Translations under genes and position numbers: made by a program
Notes under the pieces: generated by a model
Database searches by the model: none
What the model saw: the letters and a program-made list of their open reading frames with translations, nothing else
Told to the model about the DNA's origin: nothing
Shown here: positions 1 through 10,803 of the stretch, one piece after another
Numbering within the stretch: position 1 is the stretch's first letter
How the letters are laid out: each line of letters starts with the position of its first letter
Assembly (NCBI GenBank): GCA_023055355.1
Contig: JALJCS010000022.1
Location: forward strand, 13,702,501 to 13,766,500
Source: Agelaius tricolor
Lineage: Eukaryota; Chordata; Aves; Passeriformes; Icteridae
DNA length: 64,000 nt
Direction: 5' to 3'

Positions 1-490
1 TGGATCCCTGGGTGGGATTTAGGGAATCCAAACCCATTCCATGGCTGGATCTCCATTAGATCCCAACCCCTGCTGGATCCCTGCCATGCCCTGGGTGGGA
101 TTTAGGCCATCCCAACCCATTCCATGGCTGGATCTCCATCAGATCCCAACCCCTGCTGGATCCCTGCCATGCCCTGGGTGGGATTTAGGGCATCCCAACC
201 CATTCCAAGGCTGGATCTCCATTAGATCCCAACCCTGCTGGCTCCCTGCCATGCACTGGGTGGGATTTAGGGCATCCCAACCCATTCCAAGGCTGGATCT
301 CCATTAGATCCCAGCTCCTGCTGGATCCCTGCCATGCACTGGGTGGGATTTAGGGCATCCCAAACCATTCCAAGGCTGGATCTCCATCAGATCCCAACCC
401 TGCTGGCTCCCTGCCATGCACTGGGTGGGATTTAGGGCATCCCAACCCATTCCAAGGCTGGATCTCCATTAGATCCCAGCCCCTGCTGGC
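1..490. repeat. 83-bp minisatellite
   Basis: About six copies, with units starting near 41, 124, 207, 289, 372 and 454 (spacing 82-83 bases). Each carries GGTGGGATTTAGG, CATTCCAAGGCTGGATCTCC and GATCCC. The array is cut by the left window edge, so its true size is unknown. Overlapping open frames are repeat artefacts. Confidence 0.93.
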
Positions 491-2932
491 CCCCAGCCCC
501 TCCCCAGCAGAGCAGGAGCTGCACTTTTGTTTCTGCAGGGTCATTTGGAGCTTTCATTTCAATATGCATCGCCATAACCACTTCAGAACTGGTGAATGCT
601 GGAGTAAATTGCTTATTGGAGCGGGAAGGGAAGAAAGTCAGCAAGAATTCCTGAAAATCTGCAGAGTCAGGCCTAAGTGGCAATGAGCACGTTCTGCAGT
701 GAGCTGTGCTGAGGAGCATTTCCCTCTCCAATTTCTCCTCCTTTAACAACCTGGTTTTTTGCAATTTCCACCAAATGAGCAGTGAAACGAGGGAAGGCAC
801 AGAGGCTTCAAAAGCAAAGTGAAATCAAAACAAATCAACCCCCCCAAAGGCTGGAGTGCCACATTCAGCCATTTCTTACAGTCCTGTCCTATTGGTGTTT
901 GAAATGCCACCTGTAAAAACCAGCCAGGGAAACACTCCTCCCTCAGGGAGGGGGACAGGATGACCTCTGAAGGGCCCCTCAAAACCAAATTATTCCATGA
1001 GAGTGGCAGCACCAGCAGAGCCCACACCCCAAATCTGCTGGGTTCAGGGGCAGGAAATACCCCCCAAAGCCCTGTGAAGGGTCCTGCCCCTCCCTGCCAG
1101 GGATAATCCCAGGAAACCACAGCTCTGACCACCCTCCAGAGCCCTGTGAAGAGTCCTGCCCATACTGCCAGGGACAATCCCAGGAAGCCACAGCTCTGAC
1201 CACCCTCCAGAGCCCTGTGAAGGGTCCTGGCCCTCCCTGCCAGGGATAACCCCAGGAAACCACGGCTCTGACCACCCTCCAGAGCCCTGCTGCAGCACTT
1301 GGGACACCTGGGGAGTCCCAGCTTAGAAATTCCTCAGAGGAATCATTTCAGACAGGGTCTGTCACCCCCATTTCTTCTCTTTTGGGGGGGAATGGTTGCT
1401 CAAGGCCCTGTGCCCATCCCAACAAAGCCCTTGCCCACCCTGACATCCTCTGGTGCTGCCCCTGTGATCCCAGGCAGGAATTCTCCCTTTGTGCCAAATC
1501 CCAACAGTGGCTTTAACTGGGAAAAAAAGAAGTTCAGACCAAAACAAGAAGTCTGTGAGCAGCAGAAGCCAAGAGAAAGCATTTCCCAACTTTTAATGAG
1601 ATTTCTCATCAGAGGAGCTGTAAGAGCAGGGCTCACCATGACGGAATTGAACCCGACACATTTAATAACAAAAAGAGCAGGATTATTAAACCCCATTCAA
1701 GCCTTGCTTAGAAAAGCAAATGATGCAAATCCTGGCAGGCTCAGCTCGTGTCCCTGGGTGACTGCAGAGCTGAGCCCTGCTCCAGGCCCCGCTGGGCTCA
1801 GCTCCTCAGCCTCAGGCTGCACATCCAGCTCCTGCTGGAGGCTCTCCCTGCCCGCTTCTGTTCTGGAATAGGGGCAGGCAGGGAGTGTTTGGGCAAGGCT
1901 CTCAGGCACGGGGCACTGCTGGGTGCCTGTGCCAGGCCAGGAGCTGGGCTGGGCCCCTGGGGTCCCCTCCAGCTTGGGGTGTGCTGTGATCCAGAGTAAA
2001 ACTCAGCTTTTCTCTCTTATTTCTGACTGCTCTGATATGGAGCTGAAGTGTGAGATCCCTCCTGCCCTGGGAGCCCAGGGAAAGCAGAGCCCCAGCCAGG
2101 GGTGGCTTCTCCTTGAGCTTGCTTTGTGCCAGAGGAACTGGAGAGCAAAAGGCACCAGAATTTCTACTGAGAAGCACAAACCATTCCTTTGGGGACAGTT
2201 CTGGCAGTATGGGGAATTGTGACAAGGTGCTCTGAGCTGCTCTGGCAAGGTGGGAATGGCACTCCTGCAAAGGGACCCATCACTTCCCAGGACAAACCAG
2301 TTATCACCATTTATCTGCCTCAGATCTGCTGCTCCTCTTGCATCAACACCTCTCTAGTGAACATTCCCCTGAATTTCAAAATTCTGCACTGAGACTGAGC
2401 CATCGAGCTGGCTTTACTCATTAAAGAGAAATCTTGGCAGAACTGTGCCCCAAAACGAGACAAATCTCTTTTCTCCACCTGAGAGATCCCGTTCCCAAGT
2501 GACAATGACAGTGACATTTTACACACTGTGAAACAAAACCCTCTGAAACCTTCCCTGCCTGGACTGGGCTGCAGAGAAAAGACAGAAAGGAAGAGGGAAA
2601 ATGGTGAAAAGTCTCCAGCAAGGAGAATCCTCCTCTGAGGACAGGGCCCATCATATCCCTGAGGTGCCACCAGGATTGGGGAGAGCCTGGGCAGCCCTGG
2701 GTCTGCAGGCTGGCACAGGGGTCAGGCCACAGGCCCTGCCTCCCTCCCTGGGTTACTCCACACACGAGATCACCACCAGGCAATCGCTGATTGAACAATT
2801 CATTCATGCCCTGGGAACCCAGCAGAGGAGATGTTCACCACAGCTGGGGCTCCCCCAAACCACAGCTCAGTGAGTCTGTCCTTCCCAAGCCTCTGCACCT
2901 CCCAAAGCCCCAGAAATGCTCCTCTGGACAGC
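491..2932. other. Unique sequence apart from the 72-bp repeat; no supported gene
   Basis: Moderate-GC single-copy DNA. A weak plus-strand exon-like stretch lies at 535-651 (acceptor TTTGTTTCTGCAG, then 38 open codons); I do not call it. No exon of the minus-strand gene was found. Confidence 0.5.
1060..1295. repeat. 72-bp minisatellite, about 3 copies
   Basis: Units contain CCCTGTGAAGGGTCCTG, CCAGGGATAATCCCAGGAA and CTCTGACCACCCTCCAGAG, at 1071, 1143 and 1214, with a partial fourth copy at 1286. Confidence 0.9.
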
Positions 2933-3636
2933 AAACCCTGGGGAATTCAGAGACCACAGCCCAAACCCTGGGGAATTCAGAGACCACAACCCAAACCCTG
3001 GGGAATTCAGAGAGCAGAACCCAAACCCTGGGGAATTCAGAGACCACAACCCAAACCCTGGGGAATTCAGAGAGCAGAACCCAAACCCTGGGGGAATTCA
3101 GAGAGCAGAACCCAAACCCTGGGGAATTCAGAGACCACAACCCAAACCCTGGGGAATTCAGAGACCAGACCCCAAACCCTGGGGAATTCAGAGAGCAGAA
3201 CCCAAACCCTGGGGGAATTCAGAGACCAGACCCCAAACCCTGGGGGAATTCAGAGACCACAGCCCAAACCCTGGGGGAATTCAGAGACCAGAACACAAAC
3301 CCTGGGGAATTCAGACACCCCAACCCAAACCCTGGGGAATTCAGAGAGCACAACCCAAACCCTGGGGGCATTCAGAGACCAGAACCCAAACCCTGGGGGA
3401 ATTCAGAGACCAGAACCCAAACCCTGGGGAATTCAGAGACCACAGCCCAAACCCTGGGGGAATTCAGAGACCAGAACCCAAACCCTGGGGAATTCAGAGA
3501 CCACAGCCCAAACCCTGGGGAATTCAGAGACCAGACCCCAAACCCTGGGGAATTCAGAGAGCAGAACCCAAACCCTGGAGGAATTCAGAGAGCAGAACCC
3601 AAACCCTGGGGGAATTCAGAGAGCAGAACCCAAACC
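2933..3636. repeat. 30-bp minisatellite, about 23 copies
   Basis: The unit is AAACCCTGGGGAATTCAGAG followed by ACCACAACCC or a GCAGAACCC variant. Every copy carries GAATTC. The period of 30 is a multiple of three, and single extra G residues in some units move the frame, so several overlapping frames stay open for 340-357 codons (NPGEFRDHNP-type decapeptides). There is no promoter, start context or codon bias, so I treat it as non-coding. Confidence 0.95.
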
Positions 3637-3834
3637 AGCTGTTCTCCACTCCCCATCTCTGCAAACGAGCGCTGCTGCCAGGCATGGGCACCCAGGAGCT
3701 GCATCTGGGATCAGGGAGAGCCTCCTCCTGCCCAGGGGAGTGCCCCAGGCTGTGGGGCTTGCAGAGCCCATGGAATTCCACCATGCCCTGGATTTGCCAC
3801 CCCCACGAGCACCGGGTGAAGCCAAGCCAAGCTC

Positions 3835-4218
3835 TGTCGCAGACATCTTTCATGAACAATCCTTTCTCAGGATTTTTCCCTGTGAGAAGCTGCAGTTTCA
3901 GTAACCAAAGTAAACAATGGTTATCTGCTGCTGTGGAATGCACCAGGTAGACCTGTGATTGGTCTCCTGTGGATGTTTGGATTTCCTGAGCACTCATGGC
4001 AGAGCTGGCTCTTGCTCTGTCTGAGACCCAGATCTTTGTTATTCATTCTTTTCTATTCTTAGCTTAGCTAGCTTCTGAAGAAACCTTTTCCTTTCTATTG
4101 CTTTTTAGTATAGTCTTAATGTAACATATATCATAAAATAATAAATCAAGCCTTCTGATCATGGAGTCAACATTCTCGTCTCTTCTTCATCCTGAAAACC
4201 CCTGTGACCACGGTCCCA
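3835..4218 (+). mobile_element. Solo LTR, family 1 (ERVK-like), copy A
   Basis: A 384-bp element with TG...CA ends, starting TGTCGCAGACATCTTTCATG and carrying an AATAAA signal near its 3' end. It is flanked by a perfect 6-bp duplication, AAGCTC at 3829-3834 and at 4219-4224. Six-base duplications are typical of class II (ERVK, beta-retrovirus-like) elements. No internal retroviral genes remain, so it is a solo LTR left by recombination. It is more diverged than copies C and E. Confidence 0.92.
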
Positions 4219-4289
4219 AAGCTCTGCTGCTCACTGAGGGAAAAACCCCAGGATTGTTCATCCTGCAGCCTCAGAGCTCTGATCCTCTC

Positions 4290-4590
4290 CTGGGCTTTGT
4301 TTGAAATCCTGTGGGATCATGCAATATCCAGGGCTGGGACCCAGGGATCATTGAGTCCAGCCCCTGGCCCTGCCCAGACACCCCCAATCCCACCTGGGCA
4401 TCCCTGGCAGTGCTGTCCAAGCTCTCCTGGAGCTCTGGCAGCCTCGGGGCTGTGCCCATTCCCTGGGCAGAGCCAGCACCCTCTGGAATGAACCTTTCCC
4501 TAAAATCCATCCAAACCCCCTGGCCCAGCTCCAGCCTCTCCCTGGGTCCCATCCCTGCCCCAGGGAGCAGAGCAACACAAACCATTATTA
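4290..4590. mobile_element. Old CR1-like fragment
   Basis: It contains GGGATCATTGAGTCCAGCCC and CTGGGCAGAGCCAGCACCC, followed by ATCCCTGGCAGTGC and CTTTCCCTAAAATCCATCCA. This is the pattern of the CR1 3' region but highly diverged. Confidence 0.6.
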
Positions 4591-5650
4591 ATGATTAAGA
4601 AAGCCTCAACAATCTGAACTTTTCTGGCAGCTCATCCCAATTCCTGTTAGCCCAGGACACAGCTGTGGCATTCCCTTGGCATCCCCTCCCTCCCAGGACA
4701 CCCAGCCAGGGCACAGCCCACGCCAGCAGGGACTGCAGACGGTTCCAGCCTGGTTCCAAGGTGTAGAACTGCACTGAGATCTGCCCAGGCCTGCTGGTAT
4801 TATTTGTACACCTTCTGCCCTCCTGCTGCATTGCACATCTTCATGGAGCCTCCAAACTGGGGGGAAAAGCTGGATTGGATTTTTGGGCAGTTTGTGAAGC
4901 AGCAGCTCCTGACCCGGGTGACCTCCCTGCCCTCCCAGCAGGGCAGGTGGCAGCCAGCCCAGACCAAAGGCGCCTCCTGAATTATTCATGGAGCCACCAG
5001 TGACTGAGAAATCAGAAAATTGGGAAATAAGGCTGGAGGGGCCCGAGGGCACAGCAGGATCTGTGCTGAGCCTGGCTGCAGGGACTGGGGCTCTCCTGGG
5101 CTGGGACAGAGCTTCTGCAAGGCCAGGGAGGGGAGGGGGGACCACCCTGCAGCCCAGGAGCCTCTGCCCTCAGCAGGAGAAAAGGGGGCAGTGAGGATGG
5201 TGATGGTGATGGTCACCCCACAGCCTTCATCTCCCGCAGCCCCTCTCACCGCTCTGCCCAGTCCCATTTCCCAAACTTTTCTGATTCTTTTCCAGCCTCA
5301 CGCAAACCCCAGCAGCAAATTTCCATCTCCTCTCTGGACAGGATGTAATTGTGAGAGAACACACTGAATTATGCAGCATCAGACCCCCAGAACCTCCCCT
5401 TGCTCCTGTCACAGCACTGTAATTATTTCTGCCTGAACCAATCCTTTGTGTTTTGGAGTGAAATCTTCAAGCACTCATTTCTGGGAGGCTTTGAGTCAGA
5501 AATTAGATTTGGAAATTTGAGCCCAGCCAGGCAGAAACCAGGACTGTGACCCTTGTGCTCCATTTTTTGGTGGTTTCTGAGTCAGGTTGAAGGTCCCAGG
5601 TTCTTGACACCACAGAGGGAGCTCGGTGTGGAACAGGGGCTGGCAGGAGG

Positions 5651-5760
5651 TGACAGAATCCCAGCCTGGTTGGTGCTGGAAGGACCTTAGAGCCCATCCC
5701 ATGGCACCCCTGCCAAGGGCAGGGACCCTCCAGTGTCCCCAGGTCCTTCTCCCTTTCCCC
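5651..5760 (-). mobile_element. CR1 LINE fragment
   Basis: Starts ACAGAATCCCAGCCTGGTTG and continues TGGAAGGACCTTAGAGCCC and CCCCTGCCAAGGGCAGGGAC, the reverse complement of a CR1 3' end. Confidence 0.8.
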
Positions 5761-6112
5761 TTCCACCATCCCCACGTCCTGCATGTGCCAACAGAGCTGC
5801 AAGGGCAAGAAAATCCATGAAATTCCATTCAGTGCCCTGGGGAAGCTCCTGTGGCACACTTAAAATCGAGAAATGTAATTAAGTTCCCTTATTTATATTC
5901 TGGCCAAGAAGGAAGATTTGTTTTACCTCGTTACATTTCTGTACACTTTAGTGGGGCCTGACTGAGGAACGGGGCAGGCACCAGGAAACAGCCACAGCTC
6001 CAAAGCAAAGCTGGGAGCAAACACCAGGAAAATCCCTGAGGATTTGGCTTCCACCATCCAGGGGGCTGAACAGGAATGGCTTTTTGATTGGAGGAGCAAC
6101 AACAACAACCAC

Positions 6113-6159
<47 letters not shown>
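6113..6159. repeat. (AAT)n microsatellite
   Basis: About 15 perfect ATA/AAT units preceded by CAACAACAACCACAA. Confidence 0.97.
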
Positions 6160-7379
6160 AAACCCTGAGCTCTCAGACCCCCCACATCACGTCATGGTGC
6201 CCTGGAATTTCTGTTCCCCCATAATGAACTCCCAATCAGGTATTTATACATTAATTTGAGTTTCCAAGATGAAGCACAGCAGCAGTTTGAGTGATCCACG
6301 GGATGGTTTGTGGCACAGGGTTTGCTCAGCTCCCAGTCCCACTGGGCAGAGTGTCTGGAGCATTGCAGGGTCCCCTCCTGTTCCAGGGAATGCTAGGGTT
6401 GTCCCCTTGCCCAATACACCATGCTGGGAATTGCACCCGGAGGGACAAGGTTCTGCAGATGCAAATCCTAAAATTGGAGATTAATCCACTGGGATTGTGG
6501 AACTTCCTCCTCCGTCAGGTTTAGCTTTGTACTGAGTTTACCCCACATCCAGCCCTGATTCAGGCCAAACATTGGGAATATATTAGTTGAAATCCACTCT
6601 GTGGCTTCATTTTACAGCATCAAAACCAGTCCCCAAACAGCTGAATAGTAAAGTTGAACACATAAAAAATAAGGTCTAAAAATGCCTTTTTTTCCCCCCT
6701 CCCTAATAAACAAGACAAAAGCACACAAAGCAACACCACTCCCATCTTTTACAGGGGCCTCAGAGGATTTGCTGCCCTGGTCCCCTCTCCAAGTCCCCAA
6801 TATTCCTGCTGGGCACCCCAGAAGCACAAAAGCTGGGCCTGAACATCCCCTGGGGATTGTTTTGCATCCCAGCACCATTCCACCAAGCCTTGGCCACCCC
6901 TGCAGAGCTCCTAATGCTTTAACTGCATAAATAAATATCAGGATGCAGCAGCCACCACAACAAGGTGTTCCCTCAGCCCTGATTTAAAGCTCTCAGGGAT
7001 TCTCACAGGAATTCTCATCCATTCATCTTCTTCTGGAGAGGGACAAGCAGGGGCTCCCACTGTCCTTCCAAGGCTCATTCCTTCCTTTCACTCAGTTTGG
7101 GTTTTCCTTCTAAGACTTCTGCTCCACTTACAAGAAATATATCCCGTTTAGTGAGGGCTTTTAAAATGACACAAATCTCAGTTAATCTGAGCCTCCAAGA
7201 GAAAGAAAAAGAGCCCAGCCTGCCCCATGCAGGCCAGGCTCCTGAGAGGGACCAGGGAAAAGGACAAACTCCTGTGTCAGTGTGTGACCCCCGAGCCCCA
7301 GCAGTGCTGCCAGCCCCAGCCGGACCTGTGGAGCAGAGTGGAAATTTTCCAGGGCAGAAATCCATTTTGATTTAGGTGA

Positions 7380-7776
7380 AGTGTACATTTTTGAGTTGAA
7401 TTGTGGTTAGAAAACAGAGCTATTTAGCCTGACTGCAGAACCTAGGCTCAGAGAAACTGCTTCAGTGAAGGACAGAGATAAGGGGGGACACAGAGGGACA
7501 CAGAGGGACACAGAGAGAGACAGAGACTGCTGTGAGAGCAGGTCAGCCTGACCTGGGAATCCTTTCTGATAAAGAAGAACCAGCGGCAAACTCAGGCAAA
7601 ATTCATTAAAATGAATATGTACGAACCTATTGTGAAATTGTGTGCATGTGTATTTGAGAGGGGGATAAAAAGGGACCTCATTTTAGGGGAATGATTCCCA
7701 CATGCATCCAGCACTGTAATAAACACACCGGCTTTACAACTTCCACAAAAGTTGTGGGGTTTTGATTATCTCTGCA
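7380..7776 (+). mobile_element. Probable third LTR type (ends uncertain)
   Basis: This stretch ends like an avian retroviral LTR: GGATAAAAAGGGACC, then CACTGTAATAAACACACC (polyadenylation signal), then ACTTCCACAAAAGTTGTGG and a CA terminus at 7776. A GGGACACAGA repeat (about 7486-7520) lies inside it. I could not define its start or a duplication, and no second copy is in the window. Confidence 0.5.
7484..7522. repeat. Short GGGACACAGA repeat
   Basis: About four 10-base units, the last degraded to GAGAGACAGAGA. Confidence 0.85.
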
Positions 7777-7798
7777 AAACACCTGGATGGGGAAAACC

Positions 7799-8179
7799 TG
7801 TGGTGGTGTTCACAGGGGTGATTGGGTGAGGGAAGAGACCAGGATTTGACTCCATGTTTCACAAGGCTGATTTATTATTTTATGATATATATTATATTAA
7901 AACTATATTATAAGAATAGAAGAAAAGCTTTCATCAGAAGGCTGGCTAAGAATAGAAAAACAAAGAATGATAACAAAGGTTTGTGACTTGGACTCTGTAT
8001 CCAAGCCAGCTGGGCTGTGATTGGCCATGAATTAGAAACAAGCACATGAGCCCAATCCCAGATGCACCTGTTGCATCCCACAGCAGCAGATAACCATTGG
8101 GAACATTTTGTTCACCTCTCAGCTTCTCAGGAGGAGAAATCCTAAGGAAAGGATTTTCCATGAAAAGATGTGTGCGACA
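7799..8179 (-). mobile_element. Solo LTR, family 1, copy B
   Basis: A 381-bp reverse-oriented copy of the same family. In sense it starts TGTCGCACACATC and ends with the family's GTGAACAC-type terminus. The flanks are AAAACC (7793-7798) and AAACCC (8180-8185), a 6-base duplication with one mismatch. The AATAAA signal on the minus strand lies in the A/T-rich part near 7870-7880. Confidence 0.9.
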
Positions 8180-8185
8180 AAACCC

Positions 8186-9164
8186 CACCTGGCAGGGCTC
8201 TGAGCAGAGGAGCTGCTGCTCCTGGGAGGGAAACCTGATGGAAACAGTGCCCAGCACTGCACTTCCCACAGCACAGCCCAGCTCAGTGCTTTAACAAGCA
8301 CTTACAGACACAGTAAATTAACTCTGACTTCCATGACATTTACCAAAAGCTGGGCACGACTGAGAGGATTTGGGTTGTTTGTCTTTTGTGACTGCCACTG
8401 CAGTATTGATATTTTTCCTTTTGTCAATACCTTGCTATTACATCCCAGGCACTGAGAGCCTCTCCTGGAGCACACCATGGGAGCAGCTGCCTAACCATGA
8501 GCCTGGCCTAAGCAGGACTGAGGTGGGGCCTTTTCTTGATGTCCAGCCTGACCCTCAGGTCATGCTCCTGCTCCCCAGACATCCCAAAGCCTTGGGAACC
8601 CCTGTTGGTACCGAGTGCACTGTGATCCATAAACCCACCATGGATTTGCAGCAAGAAACTCCCCGTGACTGGCTTTGGATGGTGCAAAAATGTGCAATTC
8701 CACAGAGCTGTGCCTGACCTCACCCTGCCCGTCCTCCTCCTGCATTTTGCCTGGGTAACCCAAACAAGCTGAATTTTCACTGAGAGCCATCACCCCAGGA
8801 TCACAGGCTCCTGAATGGCAGCTCCAGCTCCTAGCAGGGGCTCACTGTGCAGGAGGAGGGAACTGGTACCATTTCAGTGGGCTCTGGGCATTATCTGAGC
8901 CCCTGTGCCAGCCCCCCTTCCCTCTGGTGTGCCAGCACAGACAGGGAACCAAAACGTGATTTTGTGCTGAACGTCAGCCCAGGCAGGAAGTTATCACTCT
9001 AATAACTATCAACATTCATTTGCCTGCTTCGTTAGCCAGCATTAGAGCTGGGCACAGCATTTACAGGCAGCTCATAAAGCACAGCCTGTGCCACCCAGCA
9101 CTCCCCTGTGCCAGTGCCAGGCAAGGGGCACACCCAGCAAGGCCAGGGGAGGCTTCCCCAGGGG
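8186..9164. other. Unique sequence between LTR copies B and C
   Basis: Single-copy DNA without exon signals that I can support. Confidence 0.5.
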
Positions 9165-9170
9165 AGGAGC

Positions 9171-9549
9171 TGTGGCCATGGTATTTCATGAGAAATCCTT
9201 TCCTTGGGGTTTCTCCTCCTGAGAAGCTGAGAGGTGAACAAAATGTACCCAATGGTTATCTGCTGCTGTGGGATGCAACAGGTGCAGCTGGGATTGGGCT
9301 CATGTGCTTGTTTCTAATTCATGGCCAATCACAGCACAGCTGTCCAGACTGTCTCAGTCAGTCACAAACCTTTGTTATCATTCTTTCTTTTTCTATTCTT
9401 AGCCAGCCTTCTGATGAAATCCTTTCTTCTATTCTTTTAGTATAGTTTTAATGTAATATATATCATAAAATAATAAATCAGCCTTGTGAAACATGGAGTC
9501 AGATCCTGGTCTCTTCCCCCATCCTGGGACCCCTGTGAGCACCATCACA
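9171..9549 (+). mobile_element. Solo LTR, family 1, copy C
   Basis: A 379-bp sense copy, beginning TGTGGCCATGGTATTTCATG, with ATAATAAATCAGCC as polyadenylation region near its end and CATCACA as terminus. The flanking six bases are AGGAGC and GTGAGC, only 4 of 6 matching, so the target duplication is decayed or uncertain. Confidence 0.9.
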
Positions 9550-9934
9550 GTGAGCCCCACATTCCTGCCTGGAACTTTGGCTGCTCCCCCAAAATCGTTC
9601 ATTTATGCTCACCTGATGCTGTGGAATTCCTGTGCAGGGGAGGCTGGGCTGAGGTGAGCTGAGAATTCAGAATTCCCACAGGGAGGATGCCAAAGGGGGG
9701 CAGTGAGCCCAGCACAGACCCAGCACAGACCCAGCAGGAGCCACCCCTGGCCAGGGCTGCAGGGGCTTCCCAGGCTCTGACCCACTGGATTGCAGCTATT
9801 AATTAATCTCATTAACACAAGGAAGGAAAAAGTGTGCACAGAGGTTTGGACACATGGCTCAGCCCAGCCCTCCCAGTAAGGAACTGGGAGGGAGGAGGTT
9901 GGCCAGGAAACATCTGGAAAATGCTGGAACATCA

Positions 9935-10050
9935 TGGCCAGGCTGGACACTGGGGCTGGGAGCACCTGGGACAGTGGGAGGTGTCCCTGCCATGGCAGGG
10001 CTGGCACTGGGAGGGCTCTGAGGTCCCTCCAAACCAGTCCATGCTGATGC
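9935..10050 (+). mobile_element. CR1 LINE 3' fragment
   Basis: It contains GGCCAGGCTGGACACTGGGG, AGCACCTGGGACAGTGGGAG and CCCTGCCATGGCAGGGCTGG in CR1 sense orientation. Confidence 0.88.
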
Positions 10051-10194
10051 CCTGGGCACCTTAGGCTGAGCTCAGGGCTTCGGTGGGACTCACCCCATTG
10101 CCCTCCCCAGCCCTGAGCCCTTCCCAGGCCGTGCTGGGACAGTCTGTGCCTCTGCTGGGACGAGCAGCAGGGCCCCTCCAGCTCTGAGCGTGCT

Positions 10195-10803
10195 CTGAGC
10201 CTGGCTCAGTCAGTCCCTGCCGAGGAGGGACTGACAGACACGGACAGACTGACAGACACGGACAGAGTGACAGACACGGACAGACTGACAGACATGGACA
10301 GACTGACAGACACGGACAGAGTGACAGACACGGACAGACTGACAGACACGGACAGAGTGAGCCTGGCTCGGTCAGTCCCTGCCGAGGAGGGACTGACAGA
10401 CATGGACAGACTGACAGACATGGACAGACTGACAGACACAGACAGAGTGACAGACACGGACAGACTGACAGACACGGACAGAGTGACAGACACAGACAGA
10501 GTGAGCCTGGCTCAGTGAGCAGCCCCTGCCGAGGAGGGGCTGACAGACACGGACAGACTGACAGACACGGACAGAGTGACAGACACGGACAGACTGACAG
10601 ACACAGAGTGAGCCTGGCTCAGTGAGCAGTCCCTGCCAAGGAGGGGCTGACAGACACGGACAGACTGACAGACACGGACAGAGTGACAGACACGGACAGA
10701 CTGACAGACACGGACAGAGTGAGCCTGGCTCGGTCAATCCCTGCCGAGGAGGGACTGACAGACATGGACAGACTGACAGACATGGACAGACTGACAGACT
10801 CGG
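10195..10803. repeat. 18-bp minisatellite with higher-order structure
   Basis: Units CTGACAGACACGGACAGA and GTGACAGACACGGACAGA alternate. Blocks of 5-9 units are separated by a non-repeat spacer, GAGCCTGGCTC(A/G)GT plus CCCTGCCGAGGAGGG, at about 10196, 10362, 10503, 10612 and 10720. The period is a multiple of three, so TDTDRLTDMDR-type frames stay open; these are not genes. Confidence 0.95.

Larger units (their letters stand above)
4225..7380. other. Unique sequence with CR1 relics; no gene seen
   Basis: Contains the CR1-like pieces and the (AAT)n tract listed separately. The A/T-rich stretch 5855-5945 and 7080-7200 look like ordinary single-copy DNA and could be conserved non-coding sequence; a bird alignment would tell. 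Confidence 0.5.

Noticed and set aside
2933..3636. A regularly spaced 30-bp repeat considered as a CRISPR array
   Set aside because: There are no unique spacers between repeats, the repeats touch each other and the genome is vertebrate.
2791..3950. Three overlapping 342-357 codon plus-strand frames, NPGEFRDH decapeptides
   Set aside because: 30-bp minisatellite; frame shifts caused by G-run differences leave all frames open, the opposite of what selection on a protein would do.
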